DNA of 64,000 nucleotides from contig OY756970.1 in NCBI GenBank assembly GCA_963580455.1, positions 20,150,001 to 20,214,000 on the forward strand, written 5' to 3'. The notes under the pieces were generated by a model. It had not been told where the DNA came from. It did no database searches and was given only the letters and a program-made list of their open reading frames with translations. The position numbers were made by a program, and so were the translations under genes. Shown here piece by piece: positions 49,360-59,357 of this stretch. This DNA is from Euonymus europaeus. Lineage: Eukaryota > Streptophyta > Magnoliopsida > Celastrales > Celastraceae. How positions within the stretch are numbered: the stretch's first letter is position 1; each line of letters starts with the position of its first letter.

Positions 49360-51560
49360 GAGATGCTTTGATATTTTCTTATAAACCGCATTACTTGATT
49401 TAAAAAATATTTTACACCAAACAAGATGGGATTACGGGTCTTGACGACAATTACATTGATCTATATAGAAACGTGGAGCAACTACAATGGTATGATTTTA
49501 ATGGAGCATGAATGATTTTTGTTAGAGCAATCACAATAGCAATATTTTGTTGGCCTAATAAAATCACATGTTAGGTCTCGCCTTTATTACACAAAACATC
49601 AAGTCATATATCCACTCACACAACAAAACACATATCTTAATACAGTCATATTAACAAAACACAAATTTCTATACATTTTTATTTCTCAATAAAAGTCAAG
49701 CATCTACTCTTTCTTTCCTCCATCTATTTTCCAACAAAACTATACCCAAATTAATGTCGGGTCCCACATCTTTTATAAAAAGTCAAGCTATATATTTAAC
49801 ATCACTAAAACGTATCTTTTAATACAGTCACATTAACATTACATATCTCTCAATATAGCCACATCAACAAAACATACATTCTCATACATTGTCACTCAAT
49901 TATTCGTTAAAATATCACCATTGTGAAAGCTCTGATACCTTTGTTGTGCATGACAAGTTTTTGAGCTACAATATTGCCAATTTAATGGTTTTATTTTGTT
50001 TGCCTCAACATCAATGCCCCTATGTTGGTTTGTTTGTTGAGCTCACAATAAACACAAATTTTCATTAAAATTAATATTGAATCGAATTTCTATCTTATAA
50101 AAATAAAATTAAAAAGTTGACGTAATTGTATCAATATATTTTATTGTTCCAATTATATCAACAATACACTCAATCACATTAATAAAACACACATGTCAAT
50201 AAATTCTTGTGACTCGGCAAAAAATATCGTAATGAGTGCTCTAAGTGAAGTCAACATCAGTGCGCATGTTAAATAATTGTCAAGCAACTAAGCACACTCA
50301 AAAAAAGTAGATGGTCTAACCCAATCAACAATACATGTTCTACATATGTGCTAACCACCATTCACTAGCCAAAAGGGGATGATGAACCTAAGGTTGCAAA
50401 AGACAAAGATGAACATGTGACGATCGCCCCTACCACCACATGACAAATTGCATGTGTAGTGAGACCAAATTTGAACAGCTTAGACATTGCCCTTGTGTGT
50501 ACAACAAAGCAAGTAATAGCTGTGCCGTACCTAATTTTGTCGGTGTGATTACTTACTGGCTTATTATATGCTTTATTTGGGGGGAATGCATATGATATTT
50601 ATGTTGCCGTGTGTTTTGCACCAATTTGCTTGTATCTATTTAACAATGCAAAAGACAAGAATTTAACTGGCATTATTTTGCTTCCAATATAATAGAATGA
50701 GTGCAAGTCTGATGTGAGTATGAGCTGTGTGTGAAAATGAGAACGAGGTAAATATGAAGGCGTCGGCATATTCAATCTGTCGCTTAGTCACCCCACCGTC
50801 GAACGGGATCTCTAAATAGAAGGAATTATACTCTATGGGTCGGAGTCAAGTCATGGAACCCCGTTGGACTGTCGGATCTTCACAGATTCTTGCACGCCGT
50901 GAATAAATCGAAATTTATTATGCGTCTTTCGTTGCTAGAACCCATAACTTCCGTAAAAGTGGGAGAACAACTACCAATTAAACTAGTAGCTTATGAGAGA
51001 CCCTCGATATTATTTTTTTATAAACCACAATTACTTGGTTTACACCAAGCGAGATGGGGGGATTACGACCTACGAGTCTTGACAACAACTACATTGATCT
51101 ATATAGAAACATGAAAGTAAAGTCGACATCAATGCGCATGTAATTGTAACTATTTGCAAGCACACCCAACAAAAGTAGATCTTATTTTTCATGTGCGCTA
51201 GACACCATCCACTAGCCAAAAGGGGAGGATAAACCTAAGGTGTCAAAAGAAAAAGATAAACATGTGATGGATCATCACCCCTACCACTGGTGAGACCAAA
51301 TTTGGACAGCTTAATCATTGCCCTTGTTATCTAGGTATACAACACAAAGCAAATATTAGCTGTGCCGTACCTTCAATTTTATAGGTGTGATTACATCTTG
51401 GCTCATTATATGCTTTGTTTTGGTCTCTCCTTTAAATAGGGATTACTTAATTAATTAAGTTATTGTGTCATAGGGGAAGTTCTTTTGATATTTATGTAGC
51501 CATCTGTTTTGATCCAATTTATTGGTATCTATTCAACAATGCAAAAGACGATAAATCTTT
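49360..51560. repeat. Duplicated segment, one copy carrying transposon insertions
   Basis: Blocks at about 49395-49470 and 50240-50650 (TTGATCTATATAGAAAC; AACATCAGTGCGCATGT; ACCATTCACTAGCCAAAAGG; TAGCTGTGCCGTACCT) recur in the same order at about 51010-51410. In the second copy the first two blocks are adjacent. In the first they are split by about 770 bp with AGCA-type ends, itself holding a smaller element (about 49525-49935). The order shows duplication plus insertion. Confidence 0.75.
49474..50243. mobile_element. Nested inverted-repeat elements inside the duplicated segment
   Basis: Outer element: left end GGAGCAACTACAATGGTATG, right end ATCGTAATGAGTGCTCTAA. Inner element: TAGAGCAATCACAATAGC (about 49524) to CACCATTGTGAAAGCTC (about 49935). 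The empty-site copy at 51100-51135 fixes the outer limits to within a few bases. The element repeats the CACATCA.CAAAACACA motifs of the 41.6-kb family. Confidence 0.7.
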
Positions 51561-52904
51561 GAATAATTTTGTTGGGTTTAATATATAGTTTGGTTTCGCA
51601 ATTGATGATATTTTGTTTATTAGCAATGGAGACAAATGGTCAAGAAAGAATCCGGCATCGATGGGTACTTAGATGCCTTCTTGGCCGTCGCCATTGGTGA
51701 CAAAATGGATATTATTATTAATTGGGTGGTCAATCTGTCGCTTGAGCACTTCAAAGTTTTCTTGGCCTTACTAAATTATTCAATTGATCCTCAAAACAAA
51801 ATAATGTCCTGCTATTATATATATATATATATATATATTAAATTATTCAATTGTTGGATACTTGGATTTTCTAGAAAATCGGAAACTATTCCCAATTTTC
51901 ATTTTCGTCCAGGTAAGCAAATTTAGGACCATCCAGATGCACTGGCTACGTCCCTTTCCCCCCACAGAGATCAGTTACCTGGGGTCGAAATGAAATTAAC
52001 TTTGCGTGAGGCCCATTACATTTTGACCGACTTAGGCCCACTTCCATCAGATCCATTCATTCTTCAGCCTTTTCTAGAATTTCAGTTTCGGGCCTTACCT
52101 TGATAGATTGGACTCTTTTGAATAAATTTGATTTGGATTGTATCACATTAATTTGCAGGATTTGCAATGGTTCCTGCAATGGTCCAAGACCAAAAGGCCA
52201 AACAATGGTCCATTACCTGGGATGTATCACATTTGCCGAATTTGCATCAAAATTCCCACTGCCATCAAATCTTGTATTTGATTGTGCTGTTTAGGGTGGC
52301 AAAAATTCGATCCAACATATAGAGAGTGTTTACCATATATTTTGCATGTCCGGACTCGGATTGGTTTGCATTTTTAGACGCACCTAATTGACCATACTCT
52401 AATAAATTCGATTCGGGGGCAACATATAGAGTGTTTACAAGACATTTACATGTCCGGAATTGGATTAATTTGAATTTTTAAACGTACATAAATGATCATA
52501 CTTTGATTGGTTTAAAATCGTATAATTAAATCCGACAATAATTTAATCAGGATTAATGTCCGGACAATTAAATTTGACAAGATATTTCTGTTCAAACCCT
52601 AATTCAATTTTAAATTGAATTAAAATTTTGTATTTGCACCTGGATTGCTTATTTTACCGGGTGTAACAGATGAATGATTACTGTGGTACTCATATGAGAG
52701 GCACCTTCTTCGTTAAACCAACCACTTGTAACATGCATTTAGCTCTTTCAATTGCATATTCCAGTTTCCAATTTCTGTTTAAAACATGTGGATAGTAAAA
52801 ATAAGTCTTATCCAATCAGCATGACAGGTGATAATAAAAAGAAAATTATAAACATGAGCTCTATAGAGAGGTGGCAGGAAAAAAAAATCAAATCGATAAA
52901 TGAA
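51561..52904. other. Spacer without recognised gene
   Basis: A frame starting ATG 51636 (MVKKESGIDGYLDAFLAVAI) is preceded by an AG acceptor-like site. It runs about 60 codons before AT microsatellite DNA (51815-51838), and I do not recognise it. A repeated ACATATAGAGAGTGTTTAC motif at about 52315 and 52421 suggests an old duplication. The rest is AT-rich. Confidence 0.4.
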
Positions 52905-52930
52905 AGAGAAAAACTAAATCTTAACACTTA

Positions 52931-53854
52931 GGCCTTGCTTGGTATACTGGTTTCCACGGGAAACAGGAGTTTTTTAAAGGGACCGATACTATGAACACCT
53001 GCTTGGATAATTTTTTGAGTGAATGGTTTTGGGAAGTTTTAAAACACCCCAAAACCAGTCTAATGTTATTTTCACTGGTTTGAAAAACACCCCAAATTGG
53101 GGTGTTTCCACTGGTTTTCAATTTGTATACCTTATTTGTCCCTCCTCGACCTAGTTACATCTCACAGCTTTCTCCCACAATTGCAAATCCGGCTGATCTA
53201 CTTCTCCTTCTTTAAATAAATCGAAAAGTTGAAAATCAATGACTGTCGGGGACTGAAGTCATTGAATATAAGCTCGGGCACGAAGCTTCGAAGCTTAACC
53301 ATCTTTAATCATCATCAATTGACTTCTGTCCATATTAGGTCCTTCAAGCTTCAAACTTTTCGTAACAGAGGAGTACTCCCTTGGCTTCGGCCTGAATATC
53401 ATTTCAATCTGACAGAGACCATGCTCGACGCCAGAAAAGGTCCCAGCCACAAGATGTTCAAGAGCTGTGACTTTGATTCATAAAAGCACGTTCTATGCGT
53501 GTCGAGTTCCAATTCTACAATTTGAAAGAGTTATGATGGATTGGTAGTCAAAGGGAACAATGCAGCATTGATGCCTTCTCTTTCCTGAAACTTTGCCCCT
53601 GTCTTGAACAGATTTATGTGACTGTAGGTCTCTTTAACTCAAGTGTCTTGTATTTGATCTTTTATGGGCATAAATGTAATTTAATCCTATAAAATATTTT
53701 CAGATCGGTGTTTCAATATTTTCTCAAGCACTGGAATAGACTGTTTTAAAAACCGCTATTAAAAACACCCAAAATCGCTACCATCATAACCGTTCAAAAC
53801 AGGTACTTTAAAAACACCTCATTTCCGCTACCCTCTATTTTGCCAAGCAGAGCC
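52931..53854. mobile_element. PIF/Harbinger-type non-autonomous element carrying a gene fragment
   Basis: 924-bp element with ends GGCCTTGCTTGG and CCAAGCAGAGCC (inverted repeats of the Tourist/PIF kind), flanked by the 3-bp TTA duplication at 52928-52930 and 53855-53857. Outer parts are filled with ACACCCC(A)AAAC-type motifs. The middle (about 53220-53630) is a piece of an F-box/LRR gene. A further 21-bp direct repeat flanks the whole at 52905-52925 and 53866-53886. Confidence 0.8.
53225..53630 (+). pseudogene. F-box/LRR-type gene fragment inside the Harbinger element
   Basis: Translation from about 53225 gives LKINDCRGLKSLNISSGTKL, then RSLTIFNHHQLTSVHI: two leucine-rich repeats in the style of plant F-box/LRR (FBD) proteins, ending at a TAA (53481). 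Further on, another frame (about 53558-53625) reads CSIDAFSFLKLCPCLEQIYV, the typical next block. The two parts are in different frames. No F-box, start or end is present, so it is a captured, non-functional piece. Confidence 0.7.
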
Positions 53855-53886
53855 TTAAGATCACAAGAGAAAAACTAAATCTTAAC

Positions 53887-54322
53887 GCTCACGACCAAAA
53901 TCACGACCATCAAAGCTCATAATCTATCTCAATAGAAGAAATTTGATCTTACCACAATTTAAAATGAACAATAATCTAAATAGTCAAAAGGTCTTCTTAT
54001 CACTGCTCATCCCTCATATAAGAAAGGTTAAGGTCGACTTAAGGTATGCACTATCATTCTAATAACTAAATTGTTCAATTCTTCTTCCTAAGATAGATAT
54101 TGACTTGAGCATAACAGTGTCACGAGCCACCAAAGTCTTAAATCTTTTTTTTTCTTTCCGGAGTTCAACAGGTTTTGCCATCACGTCATAGACCTCTGAA
54201 GTGTCAACTGCAGAAAAATGGAAGCTAGTCAAGCTACTGGCGTTGCTATGGATTTTATTTCACACAATTTTGATTCTCCATAAAAACGTAATCCTTCTGG
54301 CAAAAAAGATAAAATAAAAACG
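53887..54322. other. Spacer without recognised gene
   Basis: AT-rich sequence between the Harbinger element and the helicase relic. I see nothing supported in it. Confidence 0.4.
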
Positions 54323-54538
54323 TCATCCCCGTTCCTCCAGCCCATTGACAAAAATAACCTTCCCTAGTGCATTTCCAACGGAATAAAGAATTACATCGTA
54401 TGCAGCAAATTGTTCTCGATTAAAAGCAGCATGGAGTGTTACAAATTCTTCTTTCATTTCTTCATGATTGTATTTCAACTCCTCATTAAGCAATCCATTT
54501 CCTAGCTCATCAGTCGTGTCATTTTTTGGAACCGGCAT
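54323..54538 (-). pseudogene. PIF1-like / Helitron helicase fragment
   Basis: The frame ELKYNHEEMKEEFVTLHAAF followed by NREQFAAYDVILYSVGNALGK and VIFVNGLEERG matches the start of the helicase domain of plant PIF1-like (mostly Helitron-borne) proteins, where it normally leads into a GxGGTGK Walker A loop. Here that loop reads GLEERG and the frame ends, so the nucleotide-binding site is destroyed and the rest is absent. It is a relic of a Helitron or PIF1 gene. Confidence 0.7.
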
Positions 54539-55094
54539 GCCCCTGAAATCAAATGTTTTGACTCTTGTTCAACCATACAGAGTCCTCCAAGGGACTCGGG
54601 AATTGCCTTCTCCTTCTGCTTCTGCACATGCTGCAGCTGTGCAGAGCATCGCAAGCAACCCAAGTGTCGCAACCTACTGAATAGCATTGGTGCCCAATGC
54701 TTCAAGCCTTGAGGTGTAGACTGAAATTATGACACCGTGTGCTATAAGCCATGCACACAACCCTTTGACGATGACGATAATTTGTAATTTATTTGACAGA
54801 ATTGGACCTAATTTGATCTCTGTTAGATTGTACTACTGGCAGCTGTTCTTTTTGTCTTCTGATGGAAATGGTGCTGGAGAAAATAAGGCAGTCATAAGTG
54901 GCAGCAGTCTAATGATGATTGGTTCTTTCTACAAGAATATAAGCAAAGATAATGAAACAAGGTTTTATTTCACATTAACTAGACAGTCTTCACTAGTATC
55001 CAAACTACTTGAAATGTTACCAACAGCTCAATTTATAAATGTATTGTCAATAAATATACATTCGAGCACCTGGAAATGAACTTGCATTACCTTC
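54539..55094. other. 3' flank of the gene at 55.1-56.4 kb
   Basis: It holds the likely 3' UTR of the - strand gene ending at 55095. Farther left a segment (about 54550-54700) reads as a GC-richer open frame on both strands without a family I know. Confidence 0.4.
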
Positions 55095-56429
55095 CTAGCC
55101 ACTTCCATCGAGTTGTCCATGAGAAAGAAGGTGTGCCGCGTATTGCTGCAAAGGGAAGCAAAATTGAACACCAGTTTTATGCGATGATGAGAATGTGCCA
55201 TAGTTAAGAAAAAACAAAAGAAAATCATTGTCAAGGCACATAAGTTGAACCATCAATCTGATATTACAGCAAGAAGCCAACGATAAATACCGATTTCATG
55301 TCATACAGAATGTATTATTGTCAAAAAACTAGAAACATTGTACAGTTACATGATTGGGACCATCAACCAATGCAGTAAGAATTTGACAAACAATTTCTTC
55401 CTGAACAGTAAAGATATTTTTTGTTCAGATAAACACCATAGTCGTTAAAACAAGACAGAATATATCACCAAGTCAACAAAAATTACAAGGACTATATGTT
55501 GTCCCCCCTAAGGGCAACCACAATCCTACTTGCTCAAATAATACCAGGCTCAACAATCGAGCAGACAGCAGTATTATTATTTCATTCTCTCTATTTTTTT
55601 CTAACAAACAAGCCAAGAGGGTTATCAAAAGTCCAACAATTTCTTTTCTAACATGAACATATACAAAGAAACAAAATGTTGAAGATGAATAAAAAAATAT
55701 ACCGACATGGTAGAACTTACAGCATGATAAGCATATGGTGTTTTTCCTTGACGCTCAAAGTGCTTAGCCATTATACAATACTCAACTGGTCCCCAATCTT
55801 CTGATTCAAAGCAATTGCCAAGCGCGGCTCTATATAACTGTAGAAATTCATGAATAAATTGTGAAAAAAATTGTTCAGAAATATTTAAAAATCAATCAAA
55901 CACAAGCCAATGTTACAAATTAAACCACTGGAACTCTGTTTCTCACAAACCTTAGTTGCGTCGGTCAACAACTCAGTTCCGGCAGGGTAAGATGCATAAA
56001 ATTGGTCTGCTCTAGAATATCCAGCTCTAGTTCTACATAATCAAAGCAACAAAACCATAAGAAAGAAGTGAAGAAAATCCGATGTTAGCAAAAAGTAGAC
56101 ATGTCCAAATTACCAATTAATAAAGCTCTAGAAAACCTGCCCTTCTTCTACCACCCTAAGGACAATAAAACTTAGTAAAGAAATTAAATAGACACACCAC
56201 ACATACATCTAAAAACTCTTCACAAAGCAGCCAGAGGGTCAGACAAAAGAGGAAGCATCAAAACTCATATTTACTTGAGAACGATGACTCACGTATTACT
56301 CGTGTATGCGTAGCTCAAGACTGCAACAAAAGCATAGAAACCAGTGTATGACACAATCCTGCGGAACTTTTGAATCTTCAGTATTTCTTTAATCCCATCG
56401 TAAAGCATCATTATTGTTGGCTTCGAGAA
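55095..56429 (-). CDS. Small conserved plant protein of unknown function, one membrane segment
   Basis: Exons on the - strand: 56429-56293, 56032-55951, 55837-55721, 55145-55095, with GT-AG borders and phases that fit; at least 123 residues. The product begins (from the first exon seen) FSKPTIMMLYDGIKEILK and has a hydrophobic stretch TGFYAFVAVLSYAYT that may span a membrane. It continues TTRAGYSRADQFYASYPAGT, an ALGNCFESEDWGPVEYCIMA helix and KHFERQGKTPYAYHAQYAAH, and ends LLSHGQLDGSG. Such strong exon structure and the even amino-acid use show a living gene. The first exon shown opens at an acceptor, so either translation starts at the MM at 56411 or a further 5' exon exists that I could not place. 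I do not know its role; organelle membrane location is a guess. Confidence 0.75.
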
Positions 56430-56504
56430 CTGAAATAAAACAGGTTATGTGCATAGCACGCAAAAGAGATTACCAATTACAAACAAATGGGACGTACTTC
56501 AAAG

Positions 56505-56810
56505 GAAGAATTCAAAGAGAATAGGCTAGAAGAAGGGTCGAGGAGATTGTTTCAACTTAAGAAATTGGGGCAATAGCAAAATTCGGCCTTGTAGCTGTAG
56601 GTAGAGTCTTTGACCGAAAATTGGGCCTTGGGGGTGAACTGTGGTCTGTGGAAGGAAGAATTCGAGAGAAGAGGATAGAAGAAGAGTTGAGGAGATTGTT
56701 TCCACTTTAGAAATTAGGGCAATAGCGAAATTGGGCCTTGTTGTTGTAGGTAGACTCTTGGACCAAAAATTGGGTCTTGGAGTTGAACTATGATCTGTCG
56801 AGGGCCCAAT
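56505..56810. repeat. 149-bp tandem duplication
   Basis: GAGGAGATTGTTTC, GGGCAATAGC and TTGTAGGTAGA-type blocks occur at about 56540-56640 and again 149 bp later, with about 15 percent mismatch. The 131-codon frame on the - strand across it is repeat-derived. Confidence 0.8.
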
Positions 56811-56811
56811 T

Positions 56812-56912
56812 TTGTGAAAAAAGAGGAAAAAAAACACTAATAAATGCTGGAGATCAAACCTTTGTCCTCTTTGATGCAAATTAACTACTTTACCACCAGG
56901 CCATAAGAAAAA
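56812..56912 (-). mobile_element. Possible tRNA-derived SINE piece
   Basis: On the - strand GGCCTGGTGGTAAAGTAG is followed about 30 bases later by GGTTTGATCTCC, similar to the A and B boxes of RNA polymerase III promoters in tRNA-derived SINEs. There is no clear tail or target duplication. Confidence 0.35.
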
Positions 56913-57185
56913 CATGATCATAATAGTTATAAAAATTAATTATATACATATGTTATAACCCATTAGTACTAAATAAAAAAAATTGGGGACATTTTGGATG
57001 AAAATCTTGAATAACTACATTCAGAAAGAAAAACAAAAAAAGGAATAAGCAAAAATGAGAGCCGCTTAATTACATGGAAGCCCCTAGACTCCATAGAGTC
57101 ATCATCACAACTCTAGATGTTTTGCTGCTGTTTGTCTTCTTCTTTTCCTAGGACTCTTATTAAAGAAGATGGTGTCTTTGCACTC

Positions 57186-57949
57186 TGATGAGAATCCCAC
57201 ATCGGTAAAATAGAGCTACCAACTCTAGCTTAAAGGTGCGGAGCTTCCCTTACATGTTAGCCAAGGTTTTCATGGGATTTCAGCCAATGGGCCTTGGTTA
57301 CAACCGGCCCGCAAGGGCGTCGGTTGGGTTTTAGTTGGCATGTGGGGTTGATCTGTGACTGTAGCCCGTGTGGGTTCTCAACATTCGCTAACATGTAAGG
57401 GAAGCTCCGCATCTTTAAGCTAGAGTTGGTAGCTCTATTTTACCGATGTGGGATTCTCATCAATCCTCCCCCCTTGGACAGCCGACGTCCACGACGGCTA
57501 CTCTCGCCTCCGTGTGGGTTCTCAACATTGGCTAACATGTAAGGGAAGCCTATTTTACCGATGTGGGATTCTCATCAATCCTCCCCCCTTGGACAGCCGA
57601 CGTCCACGACGGCTACTCTCGCCCGACAGACAGCAGCCCTCCCCCCTTGGACAGCCGACGTCCACGACGGCTACGCTCGCCCGACAGACGGCAGCCCTTT
57701 CCCGGACGGAAGCCCTCTCCGCAGGCGCGACTCTCTCAACGAGAGCACCAATGTTGAGAACCCACACGGGCTACAGTCACAAATCAACCCCACATGCCAA
57801 CCAAAGCCCAACCGACGCCCTTGCGGGCCGGCTGTAACCAAGGCCCATTGGCTGAAATCCCATGAAAACCTTGGCTAACATGTAAGGGAAGCTCCGCACC
57901 TTTAAGCTAGAGTTGGTAGCTCTATTTTACCGATGTGGGATTCTCATCA
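57186..57949. mobile_element. Head-to-head LTR pair forming a large hairpin
   Basis: 200-bp arms (57186-57385 and 57750-57949) are near-identical inverted copies starting TGATGAGAATCCCACATCGG and ending TTCTCAACA. Each therefore has LTR-like TG...CA ends. Between them (57386-57749) are two truncated LTR ends (57394-57464, 57511-57573) and three copies of a GC-rich unit (TCCCCCCTTGGACAGCCGAC..., at 57466, 57578, 57639). Next to the right arm, read on the - strand, TTGGTGCTCTCGTTGAGAG looks like the primer-site region of LTR elements. No retrotransposon protein is present, so it is a TRIM-like, rearranged element. The frames in it are not genes. Confidence 0.75.
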
Positions 57950-58853
57950 CACTCATCACACTTGCTGGATGCATTGAGAGCAAAGCATTTCTCTAGTTTT
58001 ATATAGATGAATAGAAAGATTTCAGAAGAAATTGTAAAAATGAATACACTGGGAACCAAGGAAGAAAGAATCAATTTTGATAAAGAATTTATTTTCAACA
58101 CCATAATTTTAGCCGAAAAATGTGGAAAGGAAACGCTAGTAAGAAAGAAATACAGTGGCATTTTAGAGAATATTGAACCACTATGGCCCTGTTTTCGGCA
58201 AAAAAATAAGCAGTGTGAAGTTAAGACAGAAACCGTCGCATTAAGTCGTTACGTTTCCCAAGAAAAAAGTTGCAAACGTTTACGCTATCTCACTTCATGA
58301 GAGGCGCGTAATCAATACTTCACTCTCGACTCTAATAACGCTATCATATCATCGGTCACAATTCGAAACTGTGATGACGCGCGTGAGATGCGGTTTGATA
58401 TGAGAATTCTTTTGGGAAAACGAAAGTATTTTACTGGGAGGAGTGCGTGATGCATGATATGAAATATGGGATGGTCATGTGCATAAACCTTTTGCCCATG
58501 CCAGCTCATCAGCGTATTTTCCATATATTTATTCCAAAAATGCCTAGAAAAATACCACGGAAAATTCGATTTCCGTTTTGGTTTTGATATTTCGTTGACT
58601 TTGGTGTTTTTATTAATATATTATTATTTTGTTAAGAGATGGTATATGTTTATGCCTCATGGTAGGTAGAGTTGTACTGGGATTAAATCTCAGCCATAGA
58701 TTTGTAATCACTTTACCCTTCCCTATAATATTTTCTCAGGTTTTGGTTCGCCGCAATATCTATTGACTTCTCACCCAGAGTGATTCTTTTTCCAGTCTAC
58801 TAGAGCAGGGAGCGAGAACCAGAGGCGTTTTTAGGAGGTTGTGAAGCGGATTT
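57950..58853. other. Spacer and CRF-gene promoter
   Basis: No gene is recognised. The stretch just before 58854 must contain the promoter and leader of the CRF-type gene. CT-rich patches occur (58690-58800), but I could not fix a TATA box with confidence. Confidence 0.4.
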
Positions 58854-59226
58854 ATGTCGGCCGAGTTTGATTTGGGTTTGATTGTGGCTTTGTTGATCTG
58901 CTGGATTCACTCATATTCGTTTTTCAATAACACCTTGACCTGTTGTTTCGCTCTCTGCTTCTTTTCTTTTTGTTTTATGTTACTCTGCTGCTGGAAGCAG
59001 AGATTGAATCCAGTGGACGAGTCTGTTCCGATGCGTTTGAGGCCAAAAAGGTGTGTTTTTAATACTCTTTTTTTAAGTTTTTGTTTAATTTTGGTACAAA
59101 TCTGATATGGGTTTTTGGGTTTTTTTGTTCCGGTGCAGGACTTGTTCTGGAGTCGAGTGTTTTGGGGGATTTCACATAAAACGGTTATATTTTCTCTTCA
59201 TATTCTTAAGAGGGGCTCAAAACTGA
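58854..59226 (+). CDS. Long spliced upstream ORF in the leader of the CRF-type gene
   Basis: ATG at 58854 opens a frame of 65 codons up to ...MRLRPKAAG-type end at 59050, where AAAAAG|GTGTGT makes a donor. The acceptor GGTGCAG|GACTTG at 59138/59139 rejoins in frame, giving RLRPKRTCSGVECFGGFHIK and then RLYFLFIFLRGAQN with a stop at 59224-59226: 94 residues. The peptide has a Cys- and Phe-rich hydrophobic middle (LIVALLICW... and CCFALCFFSFCFMLLCC). It ends 131 nt before the main start (59358) and does not overlap it. Conserved-peptide uORFs are known on some Arabidopsis CRF genes (from memory At1g68550), so a translation-regulating peptide is a reasonable inference. Without splicing the frame ends at 59105. 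Confidence 0.6.
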
Positions 59227-59357
59227 CGTTACTCTGATAATCTGGGCCTTTCTACCGAGCAATTTGTTTAGTTCTTTTGTTATTTTTCTCTGCGGGTTCT
59301 GAAATTGTTCTCGGTAATTTTTGAGGAAGGGTTTTGGTTGAGTTTTCTTCCTCAAAG

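Noticed and set aside
57448..57878. Overlapping open frames of 129 and 105 codons on the + strand
   Set aside because: They are products of the threefold GC-rich unit and the LTR arm; the peptides repeat TSTTATLARQT-like stretches in different frames.
59334..59357. Eight extra N-terminal codons for the CRF protein
   Set aside because: That frame would start at a TTG; the ATG at 59358 gives MPGP, as in relatives.
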